This document shows, piece after piece, positions 1 to 5,119 of a stretch of DNA of 5,119 bases. This DNA comes from an uncultured Chthonomonas sp. (GTDB lineage: Bacteria; Armatimonadota; Chthonomonadetes; Chthonomonadales; CAJBBX01): the NCBI GenBank assembly GCA_903886985.1, contig CAISOI010000801.1:1-5119 (forward strand). Reading direction: 5' to 3'. Position 1 is the first letter of the stretch, and every line of letters begins with the position of its first letter. Position numbers and translations under genes: made by a program. A model generated the notes under the pieces. It searched no databases. It was not told the origin of the DNA and worked only from the letters and a program-made list of their open reading frames with translations.

Positions 1-327
1 CCACCTTTGGTCATTCTTAAGACACCGATCAAGATTGGCGACCGCTGGATTTCGGACACTAAAATCACTGTTAAAACAGGATCGATTCTTGGACACGATG
101 AGGCTAAGGTGGTCGTATTTGAGACCGTCACTACCCCCGGCGGATCCTTTAAAGCCTATCGACTCGATCATGTCTCAAAATCAGATACCAAGGGCGAACA
201 CCTTAGTTTCAAGTACAGCTTCTGGTTTGCACCCGACATCGGGATAGTCAAATGGACGCGTTCCCTAGCGGATCCGCGTGACCATAGTGCCGACTTAACG
301 GCGGTTCTCACAAAGTTTATACAATAG
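1..327 (+). CDS. 3' end of a gene of unknown function, TapB/DUF3108-like C-terminal domain
   Basis: The reading frame is open from base 1 to a TAG at 325-327, so only the last 108 residues are visible and the true start lies left of the window. The TTG at 7 has no visible ribosome binding site and is not a credible start. The visible part alternates short beta-like stretches: P-x-K-I-G-D-R-W near the start, then FETVTTPGGSFKAYRLDHV, then SFWFAPDIGIVKW. The pattern 'preparation of a G-D-x-W strand, T-P-x-G-x-F-K-A, and W-[FY]-A-P-x-[IV]-G-x-V-K' is typical of TapB/DUF3108-like beta-barrel domains found in bacterial lipoproteins and exported proteins of unknown role. Export cannot be judged because the N-terminus is missing. 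The next gene starts 50 nt downstream on the same strand, so a shared transcript is possible. Resemblance is from memory of the motif pattern; function is unknown. Confidence 0.6.
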   Translation, partial: PPLVILKTPIKIGDRWISDTKITVKTGSILGHDEAKVVVFETVTTPGGSFKAYRLDHVSKSDTKGEHLSFKYSFWFAPDIGIVKWTRSLADPRDHSADLTAVLTKFIQ

Positions 328-377
328 GAAGTTCGGGTAAATACCAAAACCAGCAATCGAGGATGGAATAGTAAACG

Positions 378-1085
378 ATGAAATTTTATGACGCTACAAA
401 AGTTTGGTCAATCCCGGACGTTTTTGCAGAACTTACAGACAAAGACTATGCTGCCTTCCGCATTCAGGATACGGACAAACGCATCCGTTTCAAGCCCATT
501 TTAACGGAGCGGAATAAGTTCGCTGATATTGCCTTTATCGGTCTTAACACCTACTGTGCAGACGATTTTGCTAAAGCAGCCTCAAAATTTAACTACTTTG
601 AGTGGGTTCAGGAAGATCCAGAATACTTCAAGTTCCTCAAACCGATAATGGAGATTTATTGCCAGGCACTGGAACTTGCCAACAATCGACCGGCGGTGGC
701 ATATTACACAAACTATCTGAAAATCGTTCCATCGAAGTCGGGGTTCGGCCCTGGCAAAGGTGCCGCTGTAAGGAAGGCATTGGACAATTCAGATAAGTTA
801 GTTCCTTTCTGCAAGCGCACAATGGCGGAAGAAGTAGACATGCTGACGGCTCACGGATGTAGAATCTTCGTGTGTTTTGGGAGTGATGCCGCAGAACTTT
901 TCCAGGAAGCAGTCTCGCCTGCCCCAACGCCAGTTGCCGGGGTAAGTCAGCTGGTGCAGTTTGAAAGCAATGATGCTAAGTGTGTTATAGTCAATAGCCC
1001 ACACTTTGCAGCGCGACAAGATATGGTCGCCGAAAGCGAATTTCTGACTGGCATTATGTTCCGGCATGGGCTTCAAGGCAAGTAA
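378..1085 (+). CDS. Divergent uracil-DNA glycosylase superfamily protein
   Basis: This is a 235-residue, probably cytoplasmic protein without a signal peptide or membrane segment. The order of motifs matches the uracil-DNA glycosylase (UDG) fold: a hydrophobic strand ending in I-G-L-N-T-Y-C (residues 54-60), in the place of the GxNPG-type active-site loop; A-Y-Y-T-N-Y-L-K (108-115), like the Y-x-T-N-x-x-K strand; a helix C-K-R-T-M-A-E-E-V (145-153) followed by I-F-V-C-F-G-S-D-A-A-E-L-F (163-175), like 'E-I-x-x-L...LG-x-x-A'; and a last strand ending N-S-P-H-F (206-210), where HPS is usual. Family members remove damaged bases from DNA, but the altered first and last motifs leave activity and substrate uncertain. 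The start is firm: an in-frame TAA at 372-374 precedes the ATG, and GAGG at 359-362 is a weak, rather distant ribosome binding site. The stop TAA is 9 nt before the next gene, in the same frame. The fold is inferred; no search was run. Confidence 0.72.
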   Translation: MKFYDATKVWSIPDVFAELTDKDYAAFRIQDTDKRIRFKPILTERNKFADIAFIGLNTYCADDFAKAASKFNYFEWVQEDPEYFKFLKPIMEIYCQALELANNRPAVAYYTNYLKIVPSKSGFGPGKGAAVRKALDNSDKLVPFCKRTMAEEVDMLTAHGCRIFVCFGSDAAELFQEAVSPAPTPVAGVSQLVQFESNDAKCVIVNSPHFAARQDMVAESEFLTGIMFRHGLQGK

Positions 1086-1094
1086 GCCACAGGA

Positions 1095-2549
1095 TTGGTA
1101 ATCAATAAATCAGCAAAGTTGGCAGCAGCTATTGCTGTAATGCTATTTGGTATGTCTGAACCCGGCGACGGACTTAGAGTACCTTCTAGGTCGTTTCGGG
1201 TATTTGGCGATATCGATACATTCAAGTTTCCATTGCCTCCGAATGTTAATCCCGGCGGACTTAAAGTTTCCGTATGCCCACTGATGTACGACAAAAAGTG
1301 GGCATACTCCGTTGAGATTGACGACGGCCCTACAACCACGCTTACTGTTACACAACCTCTTCTGGCCAAATACTCCTTTACAACCGCTCCACCCGGTATA
1401 AAGGGAGGTCTGCGAATGCCTTTTGTTGGTGGCGCAGCAATCTATCCCTTCCGAATCGGCACAGAGAATGCAAGTTTTCTCAATTGGGATCAGGTACACG
1501 AACTCCAATCCAAAGGATGGTCAATTCTCAACCACAGCTATTGGCATTCAGGATACAGTTGGGACCCCAAAGGAGCTCTAAGCGCAGACCGATTGCGCGA
1601 CGAAGTATTTTGGAGCCTCTCAATCATCGCGGCGGAAACCCCATCAGGAAATGCTCCGACTCATTTTGTCTTTCCGAACGGCTATATGGAATACAAATCC
1701 GTTATTAACAAATTTGGCATTCTTTCAGCTTCACGCGTTGCTGGAAATAAGCTAGTTGGTTCTTTCAAAGATGCAGATCGACTTGATATTGACCGCAACT
1801 ATCTCGACGAAAGTGTATGGTCGAATTCCGCTAATCCACTGGATGGACTGCCTACCAATCCAAAACCGGAACAAATGGTCATTGACTTTACGCACGGAAC
1901 CGATGGCGATCCAAAATCTGCCAATTACAAGCGTTGGATCGAGCGGTTATCTTGGTTGGAACGACAATTTGGCTCGACTGGTTCAGATACCATGTGGTGT
2001 GCACCAACGGACACAGTTATTAAGTACAGGCTGGCGGCTGCGTATTCCAAAGTAACCATTACAGGTCACAATTTGGTAGTACAGGTGCCACACGAATTTG
2101 CAAATTCTGCCCTCACCATCAAGATTGTGGGTGCAAATAGCAAATACATGGCCAGCTGGCAGAGAGCAATTTTTGATAAGCATGAGACAACATGGTGGAC
2201 AACGCCTGTACTCACCCAACGAGGTTTCAGACCTCCGGTTCCTAGGGTAAAGCGGTTCTACAAAGGCATAATCAATGACATGGATTTCAATCCACCAATT
2301 GATTTGGCAGCAATACGAATTCGGCAATTTGGGATGGCGACGAATGCCGAGATGTTCGTCGAAATTGTAGATCCTAAGAACGTTGTTACCAAATTGAAGA
2401 TCTACAACGAAAGCACTAATTGGGGCGTATGGCACCTTATACCGATCGTTCCCAACAAGGAAGCTATCAAGATAAAGTCCATTCACTTACCGAAAGGCAC
2501 TTCATTTAAAGAATTAGAAATTTGGACTGCAACCGATGTCCCGAGTTAA
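1095..2549 (+). CDS. Secreted NodB/CE4-type polysaccharide deacetylase with C-terminal beta domain
   Basis: Predicted to remove acetyl groups from a polysaccharide outside the cytoplasm, using a metal ion. Numbered from the TTG start, motif 1 is V-E-I-D-D-G-P (73-79, catalytic base D76 and metal ligand D77), motif 2 is N-H-S-Y-W-H (146-151, metal ligands H147 and H151), a motif 3-like V-F-P-N-G-Y lies at 192-197, and I-D-F-T-H-G at 263-268 resembles the final histidine motif. About 70 residues separate motifs 1 and 2, more than in compact NodB domains. Residues 310-484 are beta-rich and may be a carbohydrate-binding or galactose-binding-like module. The N-terminus (K5, K8, then a hydrophobic run 9-20) resembles a signal peptide, which supports the TTG at 1095. 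However, that TTG abuts an AGGA with no spacing, and the next candidate, ATG 1140, would lose the signal. TAA at 1083-1085 is the in-frame upstream stop. The family call is good; the start and exact substrate are uncertain. Confidence 0.83.
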   Translation: MVINKSAKLAAAIAVMLFGMSEPGDGLRVPSRSFRVFGDIDTFKFPLPPNVNPGGLKVSVCPLMYDKKWAYSVEIDDGPTTTLTVTQPLLAKYSFTTAPPGIKGGLRMPFVGGAAIYPFRIGTENASFLNWDQVHELQSKGWSILNHSYWHSGYSWDPKGALSADRLRDEVFWSLSIIAAETPSGNAPTHFVFPNGYMEYKSVINKFGILSASRVAGNKLVGSFKDADRLDIDRNYLDESVWSNSANPLDGLPTNPKPEQMVIDFTHGTDGDPKSANYKRWIERLSWLERQFGSTGSDTMWCAPTDTVIKYRLAAAYSKVTITGHNLVVQVPHEFANSALTIKIVGANSKYMASWQRAIFDKHETTWWTTPVLTQRGFRPPVPRVKRFYKGIINDMDFNPPIDLAAIRIRQFGMATNAEMFVEIVDPKNVVTKLKIYNESTNWGVWHLIPIVPNKEAIKIKSIHLPKGTSFKELEIWTATDVPS

Positions 2550-2612
2550 TCGCGCCAAATCTACGAGTTTAAACTTTTGTTAAGGCGGTTACATTGTTGC
2601 ATTCGATTCAAG

Positions 2613-2636
2613 ATATGTGGAATAATATCTACATAT
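2613..2636. repeat. Imperfect AT-rich palindrome upstream of the DinB-like gene
   Basis: ATATGTGG at 2613-2620 faces CTACATAT at 2629-2636 across 8 bases. The arms match at 7 of 8 positions and the remaining pair would be G-U in RNA. An overlapping perfect pair, AGATAT at 2611-2616 and ATATCT at 2625-2630, lies in the same stretch. It sits just upstream of a possible promoter, so it could be a regulator site. AT-rich DNA yields such pairs by chance, so this is only a candidate. Confidence 0.22.
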
Positions 2637-2647
2637 TTGGCCGATTT

Positions 2648-2677
2648 TTGTACTATAAAGGTCTGGTCTAATATAAC
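2648..2677 (+). promoter_or_regulatory. Possible sigma70-type promoter for the DinB-like gene
   Basis: TTGTAC at 2648-2653 and TATAAC at 2672-2677 are spaced by 18 bases, close to the standard -35/-10 arrangement. They lie 37 nt before the ATG at 2715, in a non-coding gap of 165 nt that follows the deacetylase gene. A second option is TATAAA at 2654-2659, which lacks a good -35 partner. The rest of this gap holds only the small palindrome and the ribosome binding site. The promoter consensus of this organism is unknown. Confidence 0.33.
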
Positions 2678-2700
2678 TATCAAATGCAAGTCGCAACCAT

Positions 2701-2706
2701 AAGGAG
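2701..2706 (+). promoter_or_regulatory. Ribosome binding site of the DinB-like gene
   Basis: AAGGAG lies 8 nt before the ATG at 2715. It is the best Shine-Dalgarno match on the + strand of the window and fixes that start. The two upstream + strand genes have only weak or badly spaced sites, so this gene is probably translated more efficiently from its own message. Confidence 0.75.
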
Positions 2707-2714
2707 AAGATCAG

Positions 2715-3182
2715 ATGCTATCGATTTCAAAGTTTGCCGCAGAAGCGAATGCAAAGGTTGTAGAAGGTTTAAAACGCACCATTGTCGCAACACCTGTCGA
2801 AAAAGTGGAGTGGAGTGTTCTCGATACAGGACGAACAATCCTTAATCAAGGTGCAGAATGCGTACTAATTGCCAACTTTGCTGCCTTAATTCTTAGTACA
2901 AAGTCCTGCCCAGAATTCTCGAATGAAGCGTATGCCGCAGGTCTTGCTGAATTAGACACCGTTGAGAAAGTGCTTGAAGGGTTAGACGGTGCCTCGGCAA
3001 ATTTGGCCAAGGCAATTTTCGAGTTCCCGGAAGACGAACTCGAAAATACGATTCAGCTGCCTTGGTTCCCTGAGCCTCAAACATATGCCGGAATAATGTT
3101 TATCGCTTACTGGAACAACACCTACCACCTCGGACAGATTAACTTCATTCAAACTCTGTTCGGTGATAAAGAGATGCACTAA
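2715..3182 (+). CDS. DinB/YfiT-fold protein, atypical metal site
   Basis: This 155-residue protein has the length and helical character of the DinB superfamily of four-helix-bundle proteins, many of which bind a metal and some of which are thiol-dependent transferases. The clearest evidence is the C-terminal signature A-Y-W-N-N-T-Y-H-L-G-Q-I-N-F-I-Q (131-146), where families usually show H-x3-H-x-x-Q. A second signature is G-R-T-I-L-N-Q-G-A-E-C (39-49), placed where the first metal-ligand helix lies. H138 and Q141 are conserved, but the histidine expected four residues before H138 is N134, and no histidine is present in the 39-49 helix. E48 is a possible substitute ligand. It may therefore bind metal differently or not at all. 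No signal peptide is seen, so it is probably cytoplasmic. It has its own gap, possible promoter and strong ribosome binding site, so it is likely a separate transcript. The specific function is unknown. Confidence 0.82.
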   Translation: MLSISKFAAEANAKVVEGLKRTIVATPVEKVEWSVLDTGRTILNQGAECVLIANFAALILSTKSCPEFSNEAYAAGLAELDTVEKVLEGLDGASANLAKAIFEFPEDELENTIQLPWFPEPQTYAGIMFIAYWNNTYHLGQINFIQTLFGDKEMH

Positions 3183-3199
3183 GCTGTAAGAATGCTATA

Positions 3200-3226
3200 A
3201 CGCCCGGGTAATCCTAACCCGGGCGT
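3200..3226. terminator. GC-rich hairpin between convergent genes, likely bidirectional terminator
   Basis: ACGCCCGGGT at 3200-3209 and ACCCGGGCGT at 3217-3226 form a perfect 10-bp stem with a 7-nt loop. It begins 17 nt after the stop of the DinB-like gene and 33 nt from the stop of the aldolase gene, which reads toward it from the other side. The trailing T-run is poor on the + strand (ATATCCTAAA) and modest on the - strand (TTATAGCATTCTT). The position between two converging genes supports termination more than the tail does. Confidence 0.65.
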
Positions 3227-3259
3227 ATATCCTAAACAGCGTGGATACGCTCCGCAGCT

Positions 3260-4036
3260 TTAACTGCTGGAACGCCCCTTCTTCGCTTCTGCAAAAAGTG
3301 AAGCAACTGTACTTAATCCGTTGAATACATGTCCCCCATCCGATCCGCATGCTACAAATGTATATCCTTGGGCAATAGCCCTTGGGATGCGACTCTCGGC
3401 AAGCACTAAGATTCCAGCTGGTTTTCCGGCAGACTTTGCCGCCGCAATGACGGCATCAGTCGTTTCCACAAACAATGGATGATCATACTGTTCTCGGATT
3501 CCAAGATTAATACTCAAATCGAATGGTCCAACGAATATCACATCTACTCCGGGCACTTCAGCAATCGCGCTCACATTCTCGACGCCCTTTTTGGACTCGA
3601 TCTGAACAACGGTCAAAATACTGTTATTAGCTTCGGGAAAGTAAGTTTCAAACTGTGTGCCGTAAACGGAAGCCCTCACGCCTTTTGCGGCACCTCTCCT
3701 TCCGACAGGGGGATACTTACACCAAGAAACGAATTCAACTGCCTCTTCAGGCGTCTCAACATACGGCACCATAATTCCACTGGCACCGAGATCAAGTGCT
3801 AACTTAACGGAGCCCTCATTCCTATAGGGTACTCGAACAATCGGAACTGTAGAGTTACGCCCCATTGCTTGTAACTGAGTCATCAACTCTATCTGATCTC
3901 CAACACCATGTTCGCGATCAATAAGTGCCCAATCAAATCCGAGGACTGAAGCCATCTCCGCGGTGACGCTGGAACCGAGATTTAGCCATGTTCCAGTGAC
4001 CAACTCGCCATTAAGAACACGTTCTCTAAAATTCAT
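3260..4036 (-). CDS. HpcH/HpaI-family class II (metal-dependent) aldolase
   Basis: Predicted to cleave a 2-keto-3-deoxy sugar acid or 4-hydroxy-2-oxo acid to pyruvate plus an aldehyde, in the cytoplasm, as HpaI, RhmA and GarL do. Numbered from ATG 4036 (258 residues, a normal family length), the TIM-barrel motifs are all present: G-T-W-L-N-L-G-S at 15-22, D-R-E-H-G with H43, V-R-V-P-Y with R68, Q-I-E-S with metal ligand E147, and V-G-P-F-D-L-S with metal ligand D173. These are each two residues before the H45, R70, E149 and D175 of E. coli HpaI, so an active enzyme is expected. The frame extends 8 codons further to a TTG at 4060, but the GAGAGG site before ATG 4036 and the family's usual N-terminus favour the ATG. 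The oxidoreductase gene lies 93 nt upstream on the same strand, suggesting a shared sugar-acid pathway. Which substrate is used cannot be told from sequence. Confidence 0.93.
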   Translation of the reverse strand: MNFRERVLNGELVTGTWLNLGSSVTAEMASVLGFDWALIDREHGVGDQIELMTQLQAMGRNSTVPIVRVPYRNEGSVKLALDLGASGIMVPYVETPEEAVEFVSWCKYPPVGRRGAAKGVRASVYGTQFETYFPEANNSILTVVQIESKKGVENVSAIAEVPGVDVIFVGPFDLSINLGIREQYDHPLFVETTDAVIAAAKSAGKPAGILVLAESRIPRAIAQGYTFVACGSDGGHVFNGLSTVASLFAEAKKGRSSS

Positions 4037-4042
4037 TTCTTC

Positions 4043-4048
4043 CCTCTC
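4043..4048 (-). promoter_or_regulatory. Ribosome binding site that decides the aldolase start
   Basis: Reading the - strand, GAGAGG ends 6 nt before the ATG at 4036. It lies inside the 8-codon extension that would begin at TTG 4060, which itself has no purine-rich site before it. This places the start at 4036 and gives a protein beginning M-N-F-R-E-R. Confidence 0.75.
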
Positions 4049-4077
4049 TGTTACAATCAATGGGGTCTCAAACAGAA

Positions 4078-4113
4078 ATGGGCGGCGATTTGAGATTCCA
4101 AATCGCCGCCCAT
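4078..4113 (-). terminator. Perfect 15-bp hairpin between oxidoreductase and aldolase genes
   Basis: The arms 4078-4092 and 4099-4113 are exact reverse complements over 15 bp, GC-rich in the centre (GGGCGGCG/CGCCGCCC), with a 6-nt loop. The hairpin lies 16 nt after the oxidoreductase stop and about 40 nt before the aldolase ATG. On the - strand it is followed by TTTCTGTTT, an interrupted T-tract. This reads as an intrinsic terminator or partial attenuator of the oxidoreductase transcript. No clear promoter is visible in the short stretch left before the aldolase, so readthrough is plausible. An alternative is a stem that protects or marks the end of a processed message. Confidence 0.7.
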
Positions 4114-4129
4114 ATCCTCAAACCTATGC

Positions 4130-5119
4130 TTAGAATGGTGTGACTTTGCCCGGTACTGCAACCGCAGGAACGGATACTTTGGTATCGAATGCCAGTGGTA
4201 GAGGTCGAATGCTCTCAGTACTGTTAAGTGCCTGATCCCAAGTAACAATCTTACCGGTATATGCTGCCATACGTCCCATGATTGCAGTCAGAGTACTTTC
4301 TGCAACCTGTTTCGCTTCATTGATATACTTGCCGTTTCCACGAATCGCATTGATCAAATCAGTATGCTCTTGGACGTAAGGATTGATCTCTTTGCCTTCG
4401 AACTTATAAGTGTTTGGTCCAGAGATGTTTCTCCATGCGTCAGAAACACCTTTGGTGCCAACAAAGTGCTCAGAGACATTACTAGGAGTATCATCCCAAT
4501 GTCGACACATGGAGGCAATGTGTACATTGCCAGCATAGGTGTAATCAACTCCGAAGTGATCGAAGATCTGACCGAAAACGGATGCTGTTCTTTGTGATCG
4601 TCCACCTACTGCCAATGCAGATTCAGGATGACCTCGCATAACCCAGTTGGCAACGTCAAGATTGTGAACATGCTGTTCAACAATATGGTCGCCGGAGAGC
4701 CATGTTAAGAAATACCAGTGTCGGATTTGCCATTCCAATGTTTGATTGTCAGGAACTGGACCGGTTCCATTACCAACGCCACCGCCATTCCAATATACTT
4801 GTCCACCGACAACATCACCCATAGCTCCATCATGTATCCGTTTGATGACATCGATGTAGCCCGCTTGATGACGTCGTTGGGTACCGGCAACTACACACAA
4901 TTTTTTGCGAGTTGCTTCTTCTGCAGCCGCCAAGACAGCTCGAATACCAGGTGCGTCGGTAGCGACCGGCTTTTCAAAGAAAATGTGCTTACCCGCTGCA
5001 ACTGCAGCAGGGAAGTGGATGGGTCGAAAGCCTGGAGGGGTTGCCAGAATGACCATGTCAACTGGTTGCGCCAAGACCTGCTTGTATGCATCCAGACCAA
5101 CAAATGTTCGCTCATCAGG
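4130..5119 (-). CDS. Gfo/Idh/MocA-family oxidoreductase, N-terminus beyond the window
   Basis: Predicted NAD(P)-dependent dehydrogenase acting on a sugar, inositol or related polyol. The frame is open through the right edge; the 329 visible residues begin before the TTG at 5074, which is an internal leucine codon and not the start. The GxGxxG part of the Rossmann fold and any export signal are therefore unseen, roughly 100 residues for this family type. Counting from the first visible codon, V-D-M-V-I-L-A-T-P-P (20-29) is the Rossmann strand, F-E-K-P-V-A-T-D (48-55) carries the conserved lysine of the EKP motif, and D-H-I-V-E-Q-H-V-H-N-L-D (144-155) carries the catalytic-region histidines. 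The C-terminal half matches the long bacterial type (W-N-G-G-G-V, F-V-G-T-K-G, H-T-D-L-I-N-A-I-R). Such members often carry a twin-arginine signal and multiply in Planctomycetota and Armatimonadota. The aldolase lies 93 nt downstream. The precise substrate is unknown. Confidence 0.93.
   Translation of the reverse strand, partial: PDERTFVGLDAYKQVLAQPVDMVILATPPGFRPIHFPAAVAAGKHIFFEKPVATDAPGIRAVLAAAEEATRKKLCVVAGTQRRHQAGYIDVIKRIHDGAMGDVVGGQVYWNGGGVGNGTGPVPDNQTLEWQIRHWYFLTWLSGDHIVEQHVHNLDVANWVMRGHPESALAVGGRSQRTASVFGQIFDHFGVDYTYAGNVHIASMCRHWDDTPSNVSEHFVGTKGVSDAWRNISGPNTYKFEGKEINPYVQEHTDLINAIRGNGKYINEAKQVAESTLTAIMGRMAAYTGKIVTWDQALNSTESIRPLPLAFDTKVSVPAVAVPGKVTPF

Noticed and set aside
637..1508. Several - strand open frames of 90-121 codons
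   Set aside because: They overlap the UDG-like and deacetylase genes, whose family motifs are clear, and their translations are rich in Cys, Arg and Ser without recognisable structure.
1983..2486. A 167-codon open frame on the - strand
   Set aside because: It lies wholly inside the deacetylase gene, has no family resemblance and no ribosome binding site that I can see; it is a shadow of the coding strand.
378..2549. A defence or genome-protection system built from the UDG-like and deacetylase genes
   Set aside because: UDG-fold proteins can take part in antiphage defence, but the neighbour is a probably exported carbohydrate enzyme and no nuclease, sensor, ATPase or toxin gene is nearby.
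2566..2590. AGTTTAAACT palindrome followed by TTTTGTTAAGGCGG after the deacetylase stop, as a terminator
   Set aside because: The palindrome is AT-rich with no loop, and the flanking CGCC/GGCG match is only 4 bp, so a stable hairpin is doubtful.
3479..3802. A 107-codon + strand open frame
   Set aside because: It is antisense to the aldolase, which has every catalytic motif in place; no independent evidence for coding.
5072..5074. TTG at 5074 as the start of the oxidoreductase
   Set aside because: The frame continues to the window edge with family-like residues (F-V-G-L-D-A-Y-K-Q-V-L), and the Rossmann nucleotide-binding motif would be missing, so the start is beyond the window.

Overview
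The window is 5,119 bases of bacterial chromosome-like DNA with near-balanced base composition by eye. It is densely coding and shows no insertion sequence, tRNA, rRNA, CRISPR array or phage gene. The gene content is a large-type Gfo/Idh/MocA oxidoreductase, an HpaI-type aldolase, a DinB-fold protein of the GR-x-I-L-x-Q-x-A-E-C type and a secreted polysaccharide deacetylase. This mix recalls Armatimonadota (Fimbriimonas-like) or Planctomycetota/Verrucomicrobiota genomes. That placement is an impression from family resemblance, not a demonstrated assignment.

Left half, + strand: (1) the 3' end of a gene of unknown function with a beta-rich, TapB/DUF3108-like C-terminal domain (1-327); (2) a divergent uracil-DNA-glycosylase-superfamily protein (378-1085); (3) a probably exported NodB/CE4-type polysaccharide deacetylase with an extra C-terminal beta domain (1095-2549). 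The last two are 9 nt apart and in the same reading frame, so they are probably co-transcribed and perhaps translationally coupled. A 165-nt non-coding gap follows, with a possible promoter and a small imperfect palindrome, and then (4) a DinB-like protein with a strong ribosome binding site (2715-3182).

Right half, - strand: (5) an HpcH/HpaI-family class II aldolase with all expected catalytic residues (3260-4036), and upstream of it (6) a Gfo/Idh/MocA-family NAD(P)-dependent sugar oxidoreductase whose N-terminus lies beyond the right edge (4130-5119). Genes 4 and 5 converge on a 10-bp GC-rich hairpin that probably terminates transcription from both sides. Genes 6 and 5 are 93 nt apart and separated by a perfect 15-bp hairpin that looks like an intergenic terminator or attenuator.

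Functionally, the - strand pair fits carbohydrate or sugar-acid catabolism: oxidation of a sugar, then retro-aldol cleavage of a 2-keto-3-deoxy acid. The + strand genes do not form a recognisable pathway. I did not find convincing evidence of a new multi-gene system. The points most worth checking are the divergent UDG-fold protein, its in-frame junction with the deacetylase, the DinB protein lacking a usual metal-ligand histidine, and the hairpin between the two sugar genes.
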